Positions 8,689 through 17,473 of a DNA stretch of 64,000 bases are shown here, one piece after another. The DNA is taken from assembly GCF_007164725.1 (NCBI RefSeq), contig NZ_AP019697.1, positions 363,501-427,500 on the forward strand, in the 5' to 3' direction. The translations under genes and the position numbers were made by a program. Position 1 is the stretch's first letter. Each line of letters begins with the position of its first letter. Source of the DNA: Dialister hominis (GTDB lineage Bacteria; Bacillota; Negativicutes; Veillonellales; Dialisteraceae). The notes below the pieces were generated by a model. The model searched no databases and was not told the DNA's origin. It worked only from the letters and a program-made list of their open reading frames with translations.

Positions 8689-9897
8689 TTGAAGTTAGTT
8701 AAGATCAAAATCAGTTCAGCCAGTACAGCATTCCGCCCGCGTCCGGAATTCAATGATGAAGTGGAGCAGCGGGTGACGATTCATGCCAGCGGCCGCGTGC
8801 GTGTGCAGCGAATCCTTTTCGGCGATGAAACGGTAGATAATGTAGTCGCATCGAATGAGGAATTCCGCATCCCGCAGGGGGACGCAGAAGAAATCCTCGA
8901 AACGTGTGCAGGATATTTCCAGTACTGGGAAACTCCGGAAATCACGACGGATATCGGCGGCTGGAAACTGACGATGACCGATGATGAGGGACAGAAGTAC
9001 CGTGCAGCAGGCCCGCTCGAGGGTGAGTACAAGCTTGGGGATAAGGATCTCAATCAGCTTATCCGTGAAAAGCTGGAACGCCGCTACGGTCTCTGGCTCT
9101 TCGATGGAAGGCCTGGCAAGACGGGCTGGGAGGAAGGATACATCCTCCTCACGGTTGAATTCGTCAAGGGCGGCAAGCGCTACTATTATCTGACGGATGA
9201 TCCGCTGATCGAAGAGGGCGACCGCGTGGTCGTGCCGATCGATGTGGATCTGACGAAGAAGGTGGCTGTCGTCGTCGAGAAGACAAAGTTCACAAAAGAT
9301 CAGGCACCGCTTGTTATCGATGATTTCAGCGCTGTCTTCGGCAAGGCAAGTCTTTTTGAGGAACCGAAGGAGAAGAAGGAAAGCGAAGAGAATGAGGCAA
9401 GGGCTCATGTCGTCATCCGTCCTTTCAAGGGTGAGGATGCGAAGGAGGCCGCTCAGATATGGAATGAGATCGTGGATGCAGGAAATGCATTTCCTCAGAT
9501 CGGAGGACTCAAGACACCTGAGGAAGCAGAAGATTTCTTCCGCGCGCAGTATACGGCTGTCGCTGAGCTTGATGGCGAAATCGTCGGCCTCTACATTCTT
9601 CATCCGAACAATATCGGCCGCGTCGGCCATATTGCCAATGCCAGCTATGCAGTGAAGAGCAGCTGCCGGGGGCTCCACTTGGGTGAGCTTCTCGTGAAGG
9701 ACTGCCTGAAGCAGGCAAAGGCGCTCGGCTACCAGATTCTCCAGTTCAATGCAGTGGTCGCTTCCAATGTCCATGCGTACCATCTATACCTGCGTCTTGG
9801 CTTCACGGACCTGGGCATCATCCCGGGAGGCTTCAAGAATAAAGAGGGCGAATACGAAGACATCCATGTGATGTATCGTCTGCTTGCAGGAGAATAA
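8689..9897 (+). CDS. Unknown-domain protein fused to a GNAT acetyltransferase
   Basis: 402 residues. It appears to start at TTG (8689), with AGAAAAGGGG about 7 nt upstream and no ATG nearby. Three parts are visible. Residues 1-140 are a domain shared with the genes at 9928, 10403 and 12958 (features: EVEQRVTIHASGRVRV, FRIPQGDAEEIL, LIREKLERRYGLWLFDG). Residues 150-215 are a beta-rich domain shared only with 12958 (YYYLTDDPLIEEGDRVVVP). After an acidic linker, residues 240-400 are a GNAT domain (VVIRPFKGEDA, SCRGLHLGELLV, NVHAYHLYLRLGF). GNAT enzymes transfer acetyl from acetyl-CoA; the acceptor is unknown. The fusion suggests that the first domain supplies specificity or recruitment. Confidence 0.85.
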   Translation: MKLVKIKISSASTAFRPRPEFNDEVEQRVTIHASGRVRVQRILFGDETVDNVVASNEEFRIPQGDAEEILETCAGYFQYWETPEITTDIGGWKLTMTDDEGQKYRAAGPLEGEYKLGDKDLNQLIREKLERRYGLWLFDGRPGKTGWEEGYILLTVEFVKGGKRYYYLTDDPLIEEGDRVVVPIDVDLTKKVAVVVEKTKFTKDQAPLVIDDFSAVFGKASLFEEPKEKKESEENEARAHVVIRPFKGEDAKEAAQIWNEIVDAGNAFPQIGGLKTPEEAEDFFRAQYTAVAELDGEIVGLYILHPNNIGRVGHIANASYAVKSSCRGLHLGELLVKDCLKQAKALGYQILQFNAVVASNVHAYHLYLRLGFTDLGIIPGGFKNKEGEYEDIHVMYRLLAGE

Positions 9898-9927
9898 AGA
9901 CACGGAGACGATCTTTCAGGAGGGATA

Positions 9928-10377
9928 ATGAGAGACGGTATTCCGGAGCTGAAGAATGTCAGGGTGACATCAGAGAATAAGAATGCCTTCAAGGCTCCCG
10001 CGGGAAGTGAGGTCCGCGAGGAGGTCACAATCCGCAGAAACGGCCGTATTTCGGTCAAGAGGTTTGCATATAAAAAGACAAAATCCGAAAAGGAACCTGT
10101 GCTCAAGGTCAAGAGCGAGGAAGATTTCCAGATTCCGGGGAAAAGAGCGAAGGAGCTTCTTTTCGAGTACCAGCGCATTTTTTCCATGCACCCGGAGAGG
10201 GAGCCTGTCAGGGGTGATGAAATCTGGGAAGTGAAGCTGCAGCTTGAGGACGGGACGAAGTGGACGGAGACAGGCTTTGCGGAAGCCAGGGACTCCTTCG
10301 CCCGTTTCCTTGACGGACTGACAAGAAAGATGCTGCGGCGGAGGGATTTCCGGCTCTTCACCGGCAGTGATGAGTAG
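9928..10377 (+). CDS. Stand-alone copy of the unknown cluster domain
   Basis: 149 residues with a strong AGGAGG site. I recognise no named family. It aligns by eye with the first domain of the 8689 protein: SEVREEVTIRRNGRISVKRF near residue 30, FQIPGKRAKELL near 70, WEVKLQLEDGTKW near 100, then an LTRKMLRRRDFRLF end where its relatives have LIRE..R..LWLF. No signal peptide, so cytoplasmic. The alternating hydrophobic pattern suggests two beta-sheet halves around a helix. It sits 30 nt after the GNAT fusion and just before the third paralogue, probably in one operon. Confidence 0.75.
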   Translation: MRDGIPELKNVRVTSENKNAFKAPAGSEVREEVTIRRNGRISVKRFAYKKTKSEKEPVLKVKSEEDFQIPGKRAKELLFEYQRIFSMHPEREPVRGDEIWEVKLQLEDGTKWTETGFAEARDSFARFLDGLTRKMLRRRDFRLFTGSDE

Positions 10378-10402
10378 CCGGATATCCGGCAAAGGAGAGA
10401 TC

Positions 10403-10849
10403 ATGAAAGCAGCGAAGATTACGATCGAGTCGAGGCTTGCTTCAGTGAAGGAGGCGGAGGCGCCGGGCACTGAAAAGGGACAGACGGTCACGATCGGACG
10501 CGGCGGAAACGTCACAATCACGGGACAGAATCCGGGTGAATCGGCGGAGACGAAGACGTATGATTGTCCGGACCAGCATCTGGAGATCCCATCTGAAAAA
10601 GCAGAGGAAATCCTGAATCTTCTGGGAGCCTTCTTTGGAGAAAAGTCTGGCGGAGAGGACAAGGGTGAAGGAAACTGCTGGGTCGTTTCCATCGAGGACG
10701 AAGACGGAAATGTCCTGACGGTATCGGGAGAGTATATACCGATCGATGAGAATTCGATTCCGTCATGCTCGGCCAAGCTGAACGAACTTGGCGACAAGAT
10801 CCGCGAGGCAGTTTCAAGACCGCGCCTCTGGCTTTTCAATGAACCGTAA
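10403..10849 (+). CDS. Stand-alone copy of the unknown cluster domain
   Basis: 148 residues from the ATG at 10403, chosen for the AAAGGAGAG just upstream; a 12-codon extension overlaps the previous gene. It is the third member of the local family: MKAAKITIESRL at the start (compare KIKISS and KIKIIS in its relatives), GQTVTIGRGGNVTI, LEIPSEKAEEILNLLGAFF, WVVSIEDEDGNVL and a closing IREAVSRPRLWLFNEP. It lacks the second beta-rich domain of the 8689 and 12958 proteins. Function unknown. It precedes the exported hydrolase by 32 nt. Confidence 0.75.
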   Translation: MKAAKITIESRLASVKEAEAPGTEKGQTVTIGRGGNVTITGQNPGESAETKTYDCPDQHLEIPSEKAEEILNLLGAFFGEKSGGEDKGEGNCWVVSIEDEDGNVLTVSGEYIPIDENSIPSCSAKLNELGDKIREAVSRPRLWLFNEP

Positions 10850-10881
10850 CGGCCTTTGATGAAAGTCTTAGAGGAGAGTAT

Positions 10882-11910
10882 ATGAAGAAACACAGTCAGT
10901 TGAAATGGCTTGCATCGCTCGCGCTTGGCGCAGGCGTGCTGGCCGCTTATGGCATCCATGATGCACAGGCAGCCTATGCAGCGCTGCCGGCAGATGGAAC
11001 GGCAGGCGTCGTGGAGCAGAAGGAAGCACAGCCGCTTCGCTGGTTCACGGAAAAAGCGGACGCTGTGGGAAGCAGCACACCGTATGGGAATAATGAAAAA
11101 GCTGGCCATTATGTACAGTCCGGTGATGCCAGGCTGTACTATGAAGTCTACGGCAAGGGAACGCCGGTCGTCGTTCTTCATGGAGGCGGCGTAGGCACTC
11201 CTTATGAAATGGGATGCATCATCGATGAACTCAGGAAGAACCATGAAGTCATCGTCATGTCGACAAGAGGCCACGGCCGGTCAGAAATCGGTCATTCGCC
11301 TCTGACCTACAAACAGAAAGGCGAAGATGTCCTTGCTGTCATGGATGCAGCGCATGTGAAGAAAGCAATGATCGTCGGTTTCAGCGACGGCGCCTATTCC
11401 GCGTATGAGACAGCCGTCCTTGCGCCGGAGCGCGTGGAAAGAATCGCAGCGATCGGTGCAGGTACTCTGAGAAAGGGATATTTCTCAGCCGATATCGATG
11501 TGGAAGCGCTTGAAAAAGTCGATCCTGCCTTCTTTGCACAGCAGAAGAAGCTGATGCCGGAACCGGAGCGTTGGGGGTCCTTCATGAAGGACTACATGAA
11601 ATTCTGGAACGGCATGGAAGTGGGCAAGGAAACCTTTGGGAAGATCGAATGCCCCGTCCTTCTGATCGCAGGGGACGAAGACGACCACGCACCGATGGTG
11701 ACGATGGTCGAAGCGGCGGATCTTCTGAAGAACGGACGCCTCCTCATCGTGCCGAAAGCATGGCACACGGCGTTCCTGGATAATTTTCCTGTCGTATGGG
11801 CAGGAATAGAACCTTTCCTTGATGCGAAGGAATCTGATCTCCTTCCGTCAAAGAAAGTGGCTTACAATGATAAGATTCTGGAGAGCGGGAATCTGGGAGA
11901 CAATCACTAA
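10882..11910 (+). CDS. Exported alpha/beta hydrolase
   Basis: 342 residues with an AGAGGAGAG site. Residues 1-30 are a signal peptide ending at DAQA-AYA, so the enzyme is exported. The alpha/beta-hydrolase core shows an oxyanion HGGG (100-103), nucleophile elbow GFSDG with Ser168, an acid in AGDEDDH (Asp265 or 268) and His295 in PKAWHT. This set of residues predicts an active serine hydrolase, but the substrate is unknown. A paralogue without export signal and without the serine follows directly. Both carry SSTPYGNN/SETPYGNN and GHYV motifs before the core, a shared N-terminal extension. Confidence 0.88.
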   Translation: MKKHSQLKWLASLALGAGVLAAYGIHDAQAAYAALPADGTAGVVEQKEAQPLRWFTEKADAVGSSTPYGNNEKAGHYVQSGDARLYYEVYGKGTPVVVLHGGGVGTPYEMGCIIDELRKNHEVIVMSTRGHGRSEIGHSPLTYKQKGEDVLAVMDAAHVKKAMIVGFSDGAYSAYETAVLAPERVERIAAIGAGTLRKGYFSADIDVEALEKVDPAFFAQQKKLMPEPERWGSFMKDYMKFWNGMEVGKETFGKIECPVLLIAGDEDDHAPMVTMVEAADLLKNGRLLIVPKAWHTAFLDNFPVVWAGIEPFLDAKESDLLPSKKVAYNDKILESGNLGDNH

Positions 11911-11988
11911 ATCCTTTGTGGAGAACTCCCTTCGCGGGAGTGGAGGATGGAAGTAAGGCCCGGGGCGGGCACGAAAGAAGGATGCGTT

Positions 11989-12900
11989 ATGCGGTACTTT
12001 TTGCAGCCTCAATTTACGGAAGGCAGCGAAACCCCGTATGGAAATAATCCGGAAGCGGGGCACTACGTCACATTTGGTGACGCAAAGATTTACTACGAAG
12101 TGTATGGGCTGGGGGATGATGTCGTCATCCTGAATGAAGGGGGCACCGGCTGTTCCTATGAGCTGGGAAGCATGATCGATGAAATACGCGAGTATTACCG
12201 CGTCATCGTCGTTTCTTCACGCGGACAGGGGAAGTCGGAAATGGGTCATATTCCTTTTTCCCTTTCGCAGAAAGCAGCAGACGTCCTGGCCGTCATTCAT
12301 GAAGAGGCGGAAGATCCCGTCATGATTGTCGGCGTGGGCGATGGTGCTTATGCTGCCATGGAAGCGGCCATCGAGGAACCTGAGATAGTCGATCGCATCG
12401 TCGCTATCGGAGCAGGAACGCTGAAGAAGGGATTCATCCCGTCATCGATTCCCTATTCGGACGTCGTCAATGCTGATCCGGATTTTATCGCTCAGCAGGA
12501 AGCCCTCATGCCGGAACCCGAAAGGGCCGAAGAAATCTTCAATACGCAGATCAGCTACCTCCATTCACTGGAGATCGATGAAGATTTCCTTTCGCAGATC
12601 GAATGTCCCGTCCTCCTCGTATGCGGAGACGGCGACACCCACTGCCCGATGGTGACTGCCTTTGCCGCATCCCAGTGGATTCCGCACTCCTGCCTCTGCA
12701 TCGTGCCGAGAGCCTGGCATACGGTGTATATGTACAATTTCCCGCTGATCCGCGCGGCCATGCTACCATTCATGGGCACATCCAGAGCCGGGCTCGTCAC
12801 GACGAGGAAGATCGCATACAACATCGAAGCGCTGCAGAGAGGCATGGATGAAGTGCAGGGCGAAGAACAGATACCTTTCGGGAAACCGATTTTATACTGA
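11989..12900 (+). CDS. Catalytically dead paralogue of the alpha/beta hydrolase
   Basis: 304 residues from the ATG at 11989 (AAGGA 7 nt upstream). A start at 11947 is possible, but the paralogy begins at MRYFLQ. It aligns along its length with the 10882 protein but has no signal peptide. Where the neighbour has VGFSDG, this one has VGVGDG, so the nucleophilic Ser is Gly. The oxyanion LHGGG has become LNEGG. The acid (CGDGDTH) and His (RAWHT) are kept. With no nucleophile it should not work as a serine hydrolase; a binding or regulatory role is possible. The frame is intact, so it is not simply decaying. Confidence 0.82.
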   Translation: MRYFLQPQFTEGSETPYGNNPEAGHYVTFGDAKIYYEVYGLGDDVVILNEGGTGCSYELGSMIDEIREYYRVIVVSSRGQGKSEMGHIPFSLSQKAADVLAVIHEEAEDPVMIVGVGDGAYAAMEAAIEEPEIVDRIVAIGAGTLKKGFIPSSIPYSDVVNADPDFIAQQEALMPEPERAEEIFNTQISYLHSLEIDEDFLSQIECPVLLVCGDGDTHCPMVTAFAASQWIPHSCLCIVPRAWHTVYMYNFPLIRAAMLPFMGTSRAGLVTTRKIAYNIEALQRGMDEVQGEEQIPFGKPILY

Positions 12901-12957
12901 TGGAAGGCGCAGGCAAGGGAAGGAAGAGCCCGAGGTCTGCGTGAGTATGGAGAAACC

Positions 12958-13632
12958 ATGAGCTTTGACAAAATAAAAATCATTTCCACAAGGCTGAAGT
13001 ACGGTGTATCGCCGTCGCCGGCCGATGAAGTGGAACAGCACGTGACGATCTGGTCAAACGGGGAAGTGAAGATCTCACGGTACGTATTCGGAGATATCAG
13101 AAGCGGCTATGTGAAAGCCTGGTCCGATACCTTTTATATCACCAAACCGGATGTCGAAAACATCTTCGAGCATATCAGCATGTACTTTGCTGAAAACGAT
13201 GAAAAGAAGAAAAAGAAAGACAATCCAGGATGCTGGGAAATGACAGTAACGATGGAGGATGGCATGCGCAAGAAAATCCGCGGCCACCTCTGTCATGACG
13301 AATACGAGGCAGGCGACATCGAACTCAGCCGCCTCATCAGAGAAACGCTGGCGCGGCCATATCCGCTCTGGCTTTTCAATGGCCGTCTGGAGGAAGGAAG
13401 GGGCCGGTATGTCCTTCGCGTAGAAACGAAGGATGGTTCCCGTCTTTACGTAACAGATGACGAATCGATCCGGGAGGGCGACACAGTCCTCCTTCCGGCT
13501 GGCATCGACGGCCAGAAAATGGAGGGAACGGTCACCGCAAGAAAGCCGTATCAGGAAAGCGAAGCTTCCAAAGTGCTCTACAGCCTGAGCACCATCAGCG
13601 GCCGCATCGAACGCCTCCAGGAAGAAGCGTAG
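12958..13632 (+). CDS. Two-domain member of the unknown cluster family
   Basis: 224 residues with a GGAG site. The N-terminal domain (1-140) is the closest match to that of the 8689 protein: KIKIIS, EVEQHVTIWSNGEVKISRYVFG, WEMTVTMEDG, LSRLIRETLARPYPLWLFNG. Residues 148-205 match its second domain (RLYVTDDESIREGDTVLLP). The GNAT domain is absent; the protein ends with a short helix (SGRIERLQEEA). No export signal. It is the last gene of the same-strand run and is followed by a strong terminator. Function unknown. Confidence 0.78.
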   Translation: MSFDKIKIISTRLKYGVSPSPADEVEQHVTIWSNGEVKISRYVFGDIRSGYVKAWSDTFYITKPDVENIFEHISMYFAENDEKKKKKDNPGCWEMTVTMEDGMRKKIRGHLCHDEYEAGDIELSRLIRETLARPYPLWLFNGRLEEGRGRYVLRVETKDGSRLYVTDDESIREGDTVLLPAGIDGQKMEGTVTARKPYQESEASKVLYSLSTISGRIERLQEEA

Positions 13633-13664
13633 GCAGGATAGAAGAATGGTATGAAGGATGGAAG

Positions 13665-13700
13665 GCAAAAAGGCTCTCGAAAGAGAGCCTTTTTGCGTGG
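13665..13700 (+). terminator. Terminator closing the unknown-domain cluster
   Basis: A perfect 14-bp stem (GCAAAAAGGCTCTC) with a GAAA tetraloop, its other arm ending in CTTTTTGC. It can work in both directions. Confidence 0.85.
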
Positions 13701-13761
13701 GGACGGGGAGAGCGGTGAATGATGGAAGGACGAAAATGGGGCCCGCCGCATGTTTTTTTCT

Positions 13762-15164
13762 GGCTCTTCACGGAAATTTGGGGGATGAATAATTTTTAGG
13801 TAAAGAATGGAATCGGATAAGGGTAAAGAAATAATCCATGTTTCGGTATCCATATCCGATTCTTTTTAGTACCTTGATCTTATTATTGAATCCTTCAAGC
13901 TTCCCCGTATTGATAGGATACAGGGCATGAGCAGCCAGTCCCTTGATTCGCTTCTGCTTTTGCCGGGCAAACTTTACCAGGGCAGGAATCCCGCTCTTCA
14001 GTCCAGCCTGAATCCATTTTGTCCATCCGGCGAGAGCTTCTTCATAGTCAGTCAATGTGAACAGACGAGTCATCTCCTGCTTCATGGCATAACAAATCGC
14101 CAAATCCCTATGCTCGCTCAGGATATCCAACAGATGAGTTTTCTGCCTTTCATTCAGGTGGTCGTCCTTCTTTAACAGTATCCATCGGGATTTCTTTAAT
14201 TCGGTATAAAGCTTCCTTTCTTCATGGCTCTTTTCCCTGGCCATCTTCTGGAGCTCTGGATTATTAGTTTCTTTCGTATATTTCTTTAATGCTTCTGCTT
14301 CCTGCCTATGCTTTTGTGCTTCCTCCAGGCGCACGGCTCCCATAACATCACGCCCAAACTGTGCCTGCATATGGTACCGGTCATAAACGATGGGGACCTT
14401 CGGACAATATTTCTGGAACAGCCTGTTAAAGGATGCGTTCATATCCATGGCCACCGCTTTTAGCCTGGAAAGAAGCGAAAGGTCAATGCTCTTAAAGAAG
14501 TTCTCAAAATCTGCCATGGAGCGACCCAGGCCGGCCCACAAGATGAATCCCGTTTCCAAATCCATAACGCAGGTGGCATAGCGATGGCCCTTATGGATAG
14601 CGAACTCATCTACGGCCAAATACCGTGGGCGATAGTTACTTTTCTTCAGGCAGGTTTCAAAGGCAGCCAACGCCTTATCCATGATATGCTTTTGTATTTT
14701 CTGTATGGTACTCCAATGTACAGAGAGCATGGCCGAAATGGCAGAAATGGATGTATGACACTTAAGCAGATGGATAATCCACAAGGCCATATCCCAAGTA
14801 ACGCGTGTGAAAGGGCATTGGCAGGGGATATCTTCCGTTATGGTCTCCCCGCAGGATGTGCAGCGGAATCTGCGCCCCGAGAACTCTATATACTTCTTTT
14901 GCTTAGGAAGATCTGGAAAATCCTTGATGAGTACAGAAAAAGCCCCATAACTATACATACGGGAGTGACAGTGCGGACAGGAAAAATCTCTGGCAGTCCG
15001 TAGACTGGTAACTCGGGTATGGCAATGAGGATTTGGATGGTTAATGATATTTTCTGTGCGATAATATTGACAATTAAAAGTGATTTCATTATGGTAATAA
15101 AAGAGCATTATTCGACCTCCGTGCGTAGTTTTAGGCAACTTACATTTTGGAGTAGATAATGCTC
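13762..15164 (-). mobile_element. ISL3-family insertion sequence (ends approximate)
   Basis: The ends are set from imperfect inverted sequences: GGCTCTTCACGGAAATTTG at the left and, on the other strand, GAGCATTATCTACTCC with CAAAATG at the right. The transposase fills almost the whole element, and its stop lies within the left end. I could not establish a target duplication, so each boundary may be wrong by a few tens of bases. It sits just past the cluster terminator. Confidence 0.65.
13768..15108 (-). CDS. ISL3-family transposase
   Basis: 446 residues from the ATG at 15108, which has GGAGGT 6 nt upstream (an open 10-codon extension has none). Near the N-terminus are zinc-ribbon-like CPHCHS and CTSCGE motifs, followed by a helix-turn-helix region. 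The DDE core has its first Asp in LAVDEFAIHKGHRY, the second in AVAMDMNASF and the Glu in NTGKLEGFNNKIK. All look intact and the reading frame is whole, so the element may be active. Confidence 0.93.
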   Translation of the reverse strand: MLFYYHNEITFNCQYYRTENIINHPNPHCHTRVTSLRTARDFSCPHCHSRMYSYGAFSVLIKDFPDLPKQKKYIEFSGRRFRCTSCGETITEDIPCQCPFTRVTWDMALWIIHLLKCHTSISAISAMLSVHWSTIQKIQKHIMDKALAAFETCLKKSNYRPRYLAVDEFAIHKGHRYATCVMDLETGFILWAGLGRSMADFENFFKSIDLSLLSRLKAVAMDMNASFNRLFQKYCPKVPIVYDRYHMQAQFGRDVMGAVRLEEAQKHRQEAEALKKYTKETNNPELQKMAREKSHEERKLYTELKKSRWILLKKDDHLNERQKTHLLDILSEHRDLAICYAMKQEMTRLFTLTDYEEALAGWTKWIQAGLKSGIPALVKFARQKQKRIKGLAAHALYPINTGKLEGFNNKIKVLKRIGYGYRNMDYFFTLIRFHSLPKNYSSPKFP

Positions 15165-15443
15165 TTTTTCAATGCCAATTTTATATGTTATTATTTTTAT
15201 CCCACAAAAAAGCGTGAAGAACCTTTTTCTTGTGCGTCAGCGAGGTTTTAAACTCGCCTTCCCAGACGGGGAAGGGGAACCGCTTGCGGTGGATAGGGTT
15301 GATTACAAACAGCCGCAGGCTGGTTGTATGGTTTTAGGTCTTAAATCTTTCTTTTTCCCGCAAGGTCGTATGGTTTCCATTCTCCCTTCCCCAAAGCACA
15401 CAAAAAAGACCGCTCTTTTCGGAGCGGTCTCTTTTTATTTCAA
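15165..15443. other. Non-coding gap between the ISL3 element and guaB
   Basis: No credible gene. It holds a GC-rich structured stretch at 15257-15304 (CCTTCCCAGACGGGGAAGG, then ACCGCTTGCGGT) that resembles the dispersed repeats in layout but not closely in sequence, then an inverted pair around ACAAACAGCC/GGCTGGTTGT, and the guaB terminator. Confidence 0.6.
15401..15436 (-). terminator. guaB terminator
   Basis: Stem AGACCGCTC (15407-15415) with GAGCGGTCT (15422-15430) and a 6-nt loop, with A-run and T-run on either side. It sits right after the guaB stop on the reverse strand and could act in both directions. Confidence 0.85.
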
Positions 15444-16949
15444 TTAACGGTCGGAGCCGTCTTTTTCTTTACGGATGACGTCGTGTGCGCCGCCTTCTAC
15501 GATGGAGGTTGCGGATACGAGTGTCAGCTTAGCTTTCTGCTGCAGTTCCGGAATGGTGATAGCGCCGCAGTTGCACATGGTAGCTTTGATCTTAGCGCAG
15601 GTCTTTTCGACGTTGTCTTTGAGCGGACCAGCGTAAGGAACGTAGGAGTCAACGCCTTCTTCGAACTGGAGTTTCTTTTCTCCGCCGAGGTCATAGCGTG
15701 CCCAGTTTCTGGCTCTGTTGGAACCTTCGCCCCAGTATTCTTTGACGACTGTGCCGCCAACGGTTCTGGTCGGGGTTGGGGATTCGTCGAAGCGTGCGAA
15801 GTATCTGCCGAGCATGACGAAGTCAGCGCCCATAGCGAGTGCGAGGGTGATGTGGTGGTCATATACGATGCCGCCGTCGGAGCATACCGGTACATAGATG
15901 CCGGTTTCTTTGTAGTATTCATCTCTTGCCTGGCATACTTCAATGAGAGCGGTAGCCTGGCCGCGGCCAATGCCCTTTGTCTCACGGGTGATGCAGATGG
16001 AGCCGCCGCCGATGCCGACTTTGACGAAGTCTGCGCCAGCTTTAGCGAGGAAGAGGAAGCCGTCTCTGTCGACAACGTTGCCTGCGCCTACTTTTACTTT
16101 TTCGCCGTAGGTGTTGTGGATCCATTCGAGGGTGATCTTCTGCCATTCGGAGAAGCCTTCGGAGGAGTCGATGCAGAGTACGTCAGCGCCTGCTTCGAGG
16201 AGCAGCGGTACGCGTTCTTCATAGTCTCTGGAGTTGATACCAGCGCCTACTACGAAACGTTTCTGGGAATCGAGCATTTCATTCGGGTTTTCCTGATGGG
16301 AATCATAGTCCTTGCGGAATACGAAGCCATACAGACGGCCGTCCTCGTAGAGTACCGGCAGGGAGTTGATCTTGTTGTCCCAAATGATGTCGTTTGCTTC
16401 GGAAAGGGTGATGCCGTATTTAGCTTTGACGAGCTTGTCAACCGGGGTCATGAAGTTCTTGACCTTTTCAGATCTGTCCATGCGGCTGACTCTGTAGTCA
16501 CGGCTGGATACGATGCCGACCATCTTGCCGGAAGAGGTGCCGTCTTCGGTGATGGCGATGGTGGAATGACCTGTCTTTGCCTTGAGGGCGAGGACGTCAG
16601 CAAGAGTGTTTTCCGGCGAAAGGTTGGAGTCGCTCGGAACAAATCCTGCTTTCTTAGCTTTAACTCTGGCAACCATGGCTGCTTCATCTTCAGGGGACTG
16701 GGATCCATAGATGAAAGAAACGCCGCCGTTTCTTGCGAGTTCAATGGACATTTTTTCACCAGATACTGACTGCATGATAGCAGATACCATTGGAATATTT
16801 AATGTAATGGCCGGTTCTTCACCTTTTTTGAATTTTACGAGCGGGGTTCTGATAGATACGTTGGCTGGAATGCAGTCCGTGCCGGAGTAGCCCGGGATCA
16901 GAAGGTACTCGTTAAAGGTATGTGCCGGTTCATTAATATAGATTGCCAT
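15444..16949 (-). CDS. guaB: IMP dehydrogenase, Tritrichomonas-type
   Basis: 501 residues with a GGAGG site. It oxidises IMP to XMP with NAD+, the committed step of guanine nucleotide synthesis in the cytoplasm. The catalytic barrel is interrupted by two CBS motifs (about 100-220). The active-site loop reads [12 protein letters not shown] with Cys319, and the flap has NWARYD with Arg418-Tyr419. The sequence closely follows, from memory, the well-studied IMPDH of the protozoan Tritrichomonas foetus (shared: [41 protein letters not shown]-type end), even in residue numbering. It differs from the common bacterial type (GPGSICTTR). It is monocistronic, with its own terminator. Confidence 0.96.
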   Translation of the reverse strand: MAIYINEPAHTFNEYLLIPGYSGTDCIPANVSIRTPLVKFKKGEEPAITLNIPMVSAIMQSVSGEKMSIELARNGGVSFIYGSQSPEDEAAMVARVKAKKAGFVPSDSNLSPENTLADVLALKAKTGHSTIAITEDGTSSGKMVGIVSSRDYRVSRMDRSEKVKNFMTPVDKLVKAKYGITLSEANDIIWDNKINSLPVLYEDGRLYGFVFRKDYDSHQENPNEMLDSQKRFVVGAGINSRDYEERVPLLLEAGADVLCIDSSEGFSEWQKITLEWIHNTYGEKVKVGAGNVVDRDGFLFLAKAGADFVKVGIGGGSICITRETKGIGRGQATALIEVCQARDEYYKETGIYVPVCSDGGIVYDHHITLALAMGADFVMLGRYFARFDESPTPTRTVGGTVVKEYWGEGSNRARNWARYDLGGEKKLQFEEGVDSYVPYAGPLKDNVEKTCAKIKATMCNCGAITIPELQQKAKLTLVSATSIVEGGAHDVIRKEKDGSDR

Positions 16950-17329
16950 TATTTCCTCCTTCGATAACAGATAAATCCGTAAAAAAATAAGTGTAAAAGA
17001 TAATTAAGCACAACTATACTCTTTTCCGCGGATGCGGTCAAGTGCAGATGCGCTTCTTCTACAAAGCGGAGAGAAAATTTCCCTTCCGCAGATATATTTG
17101 TACTATTATAGCGTAAAAAAGGAATTGTAGAAAGGGGAAAATCATTAGTCTTCAAAAAGTTTCTGAAAACACGAAATCCAAAGAGCATACAAGAGAATGA
17201 GGAAGGTTTTCTCCTTACCTTTATATATAGCAGGAGGAAATCCTGATGCCGGGTGAAAGGGGGGGAGGGGGGATTTACGAGAGGTTTCAAACAAATAAGA
17301 GCCGAGCTCTTTCATTTATTCCTTGCGAA

Positions 17330-17352
17330 GCTGTCCCTGTCAGGGGAAAGTG
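17330..17352 (+). repeat. Dispersed intergenic repeat, partial copy C
   Basis: CTGTCCCTGTCAGGGG followed by AAAGTGG matches the first half of the repeats at 34123 and 4133 (reverse). The second half has diverged. Confidence 0.55.
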
Positions 17353-17473
17353 GACCGTATACTGATTGACTCTATATTAATATCAGTACTGGCTCAATTG
17401 TTTTGTACGGGACGAAAGGGGGGTGCATTTTCTAAGAAGATGGGTTGATTTCCCTCAGATCCTCCTCCACGAT

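Noticed and set aside
8716-9783. 355-codon reverse-strand open frame
   Set aside because: Antisense to the GNAT fusion gene, whose GNAT domain and paralogy are clear.
13748-15170. Target-site duplication of the ISL3 element
   Set aside because: Flanks are T-rich and give no convincing 8-bp direct repeat, so the ends remain approximate.
15483-16769. 428-codon forward open frame
   Set aside because: Antisense shadow of guaB; its composition simply mirrors guaB codons.
16949-17290. 113-codon frame between guaB and the TetR gene
   Set aside because: No ribosome binding site or family features; it spans the guaB promoter region and low-complexity sequence.
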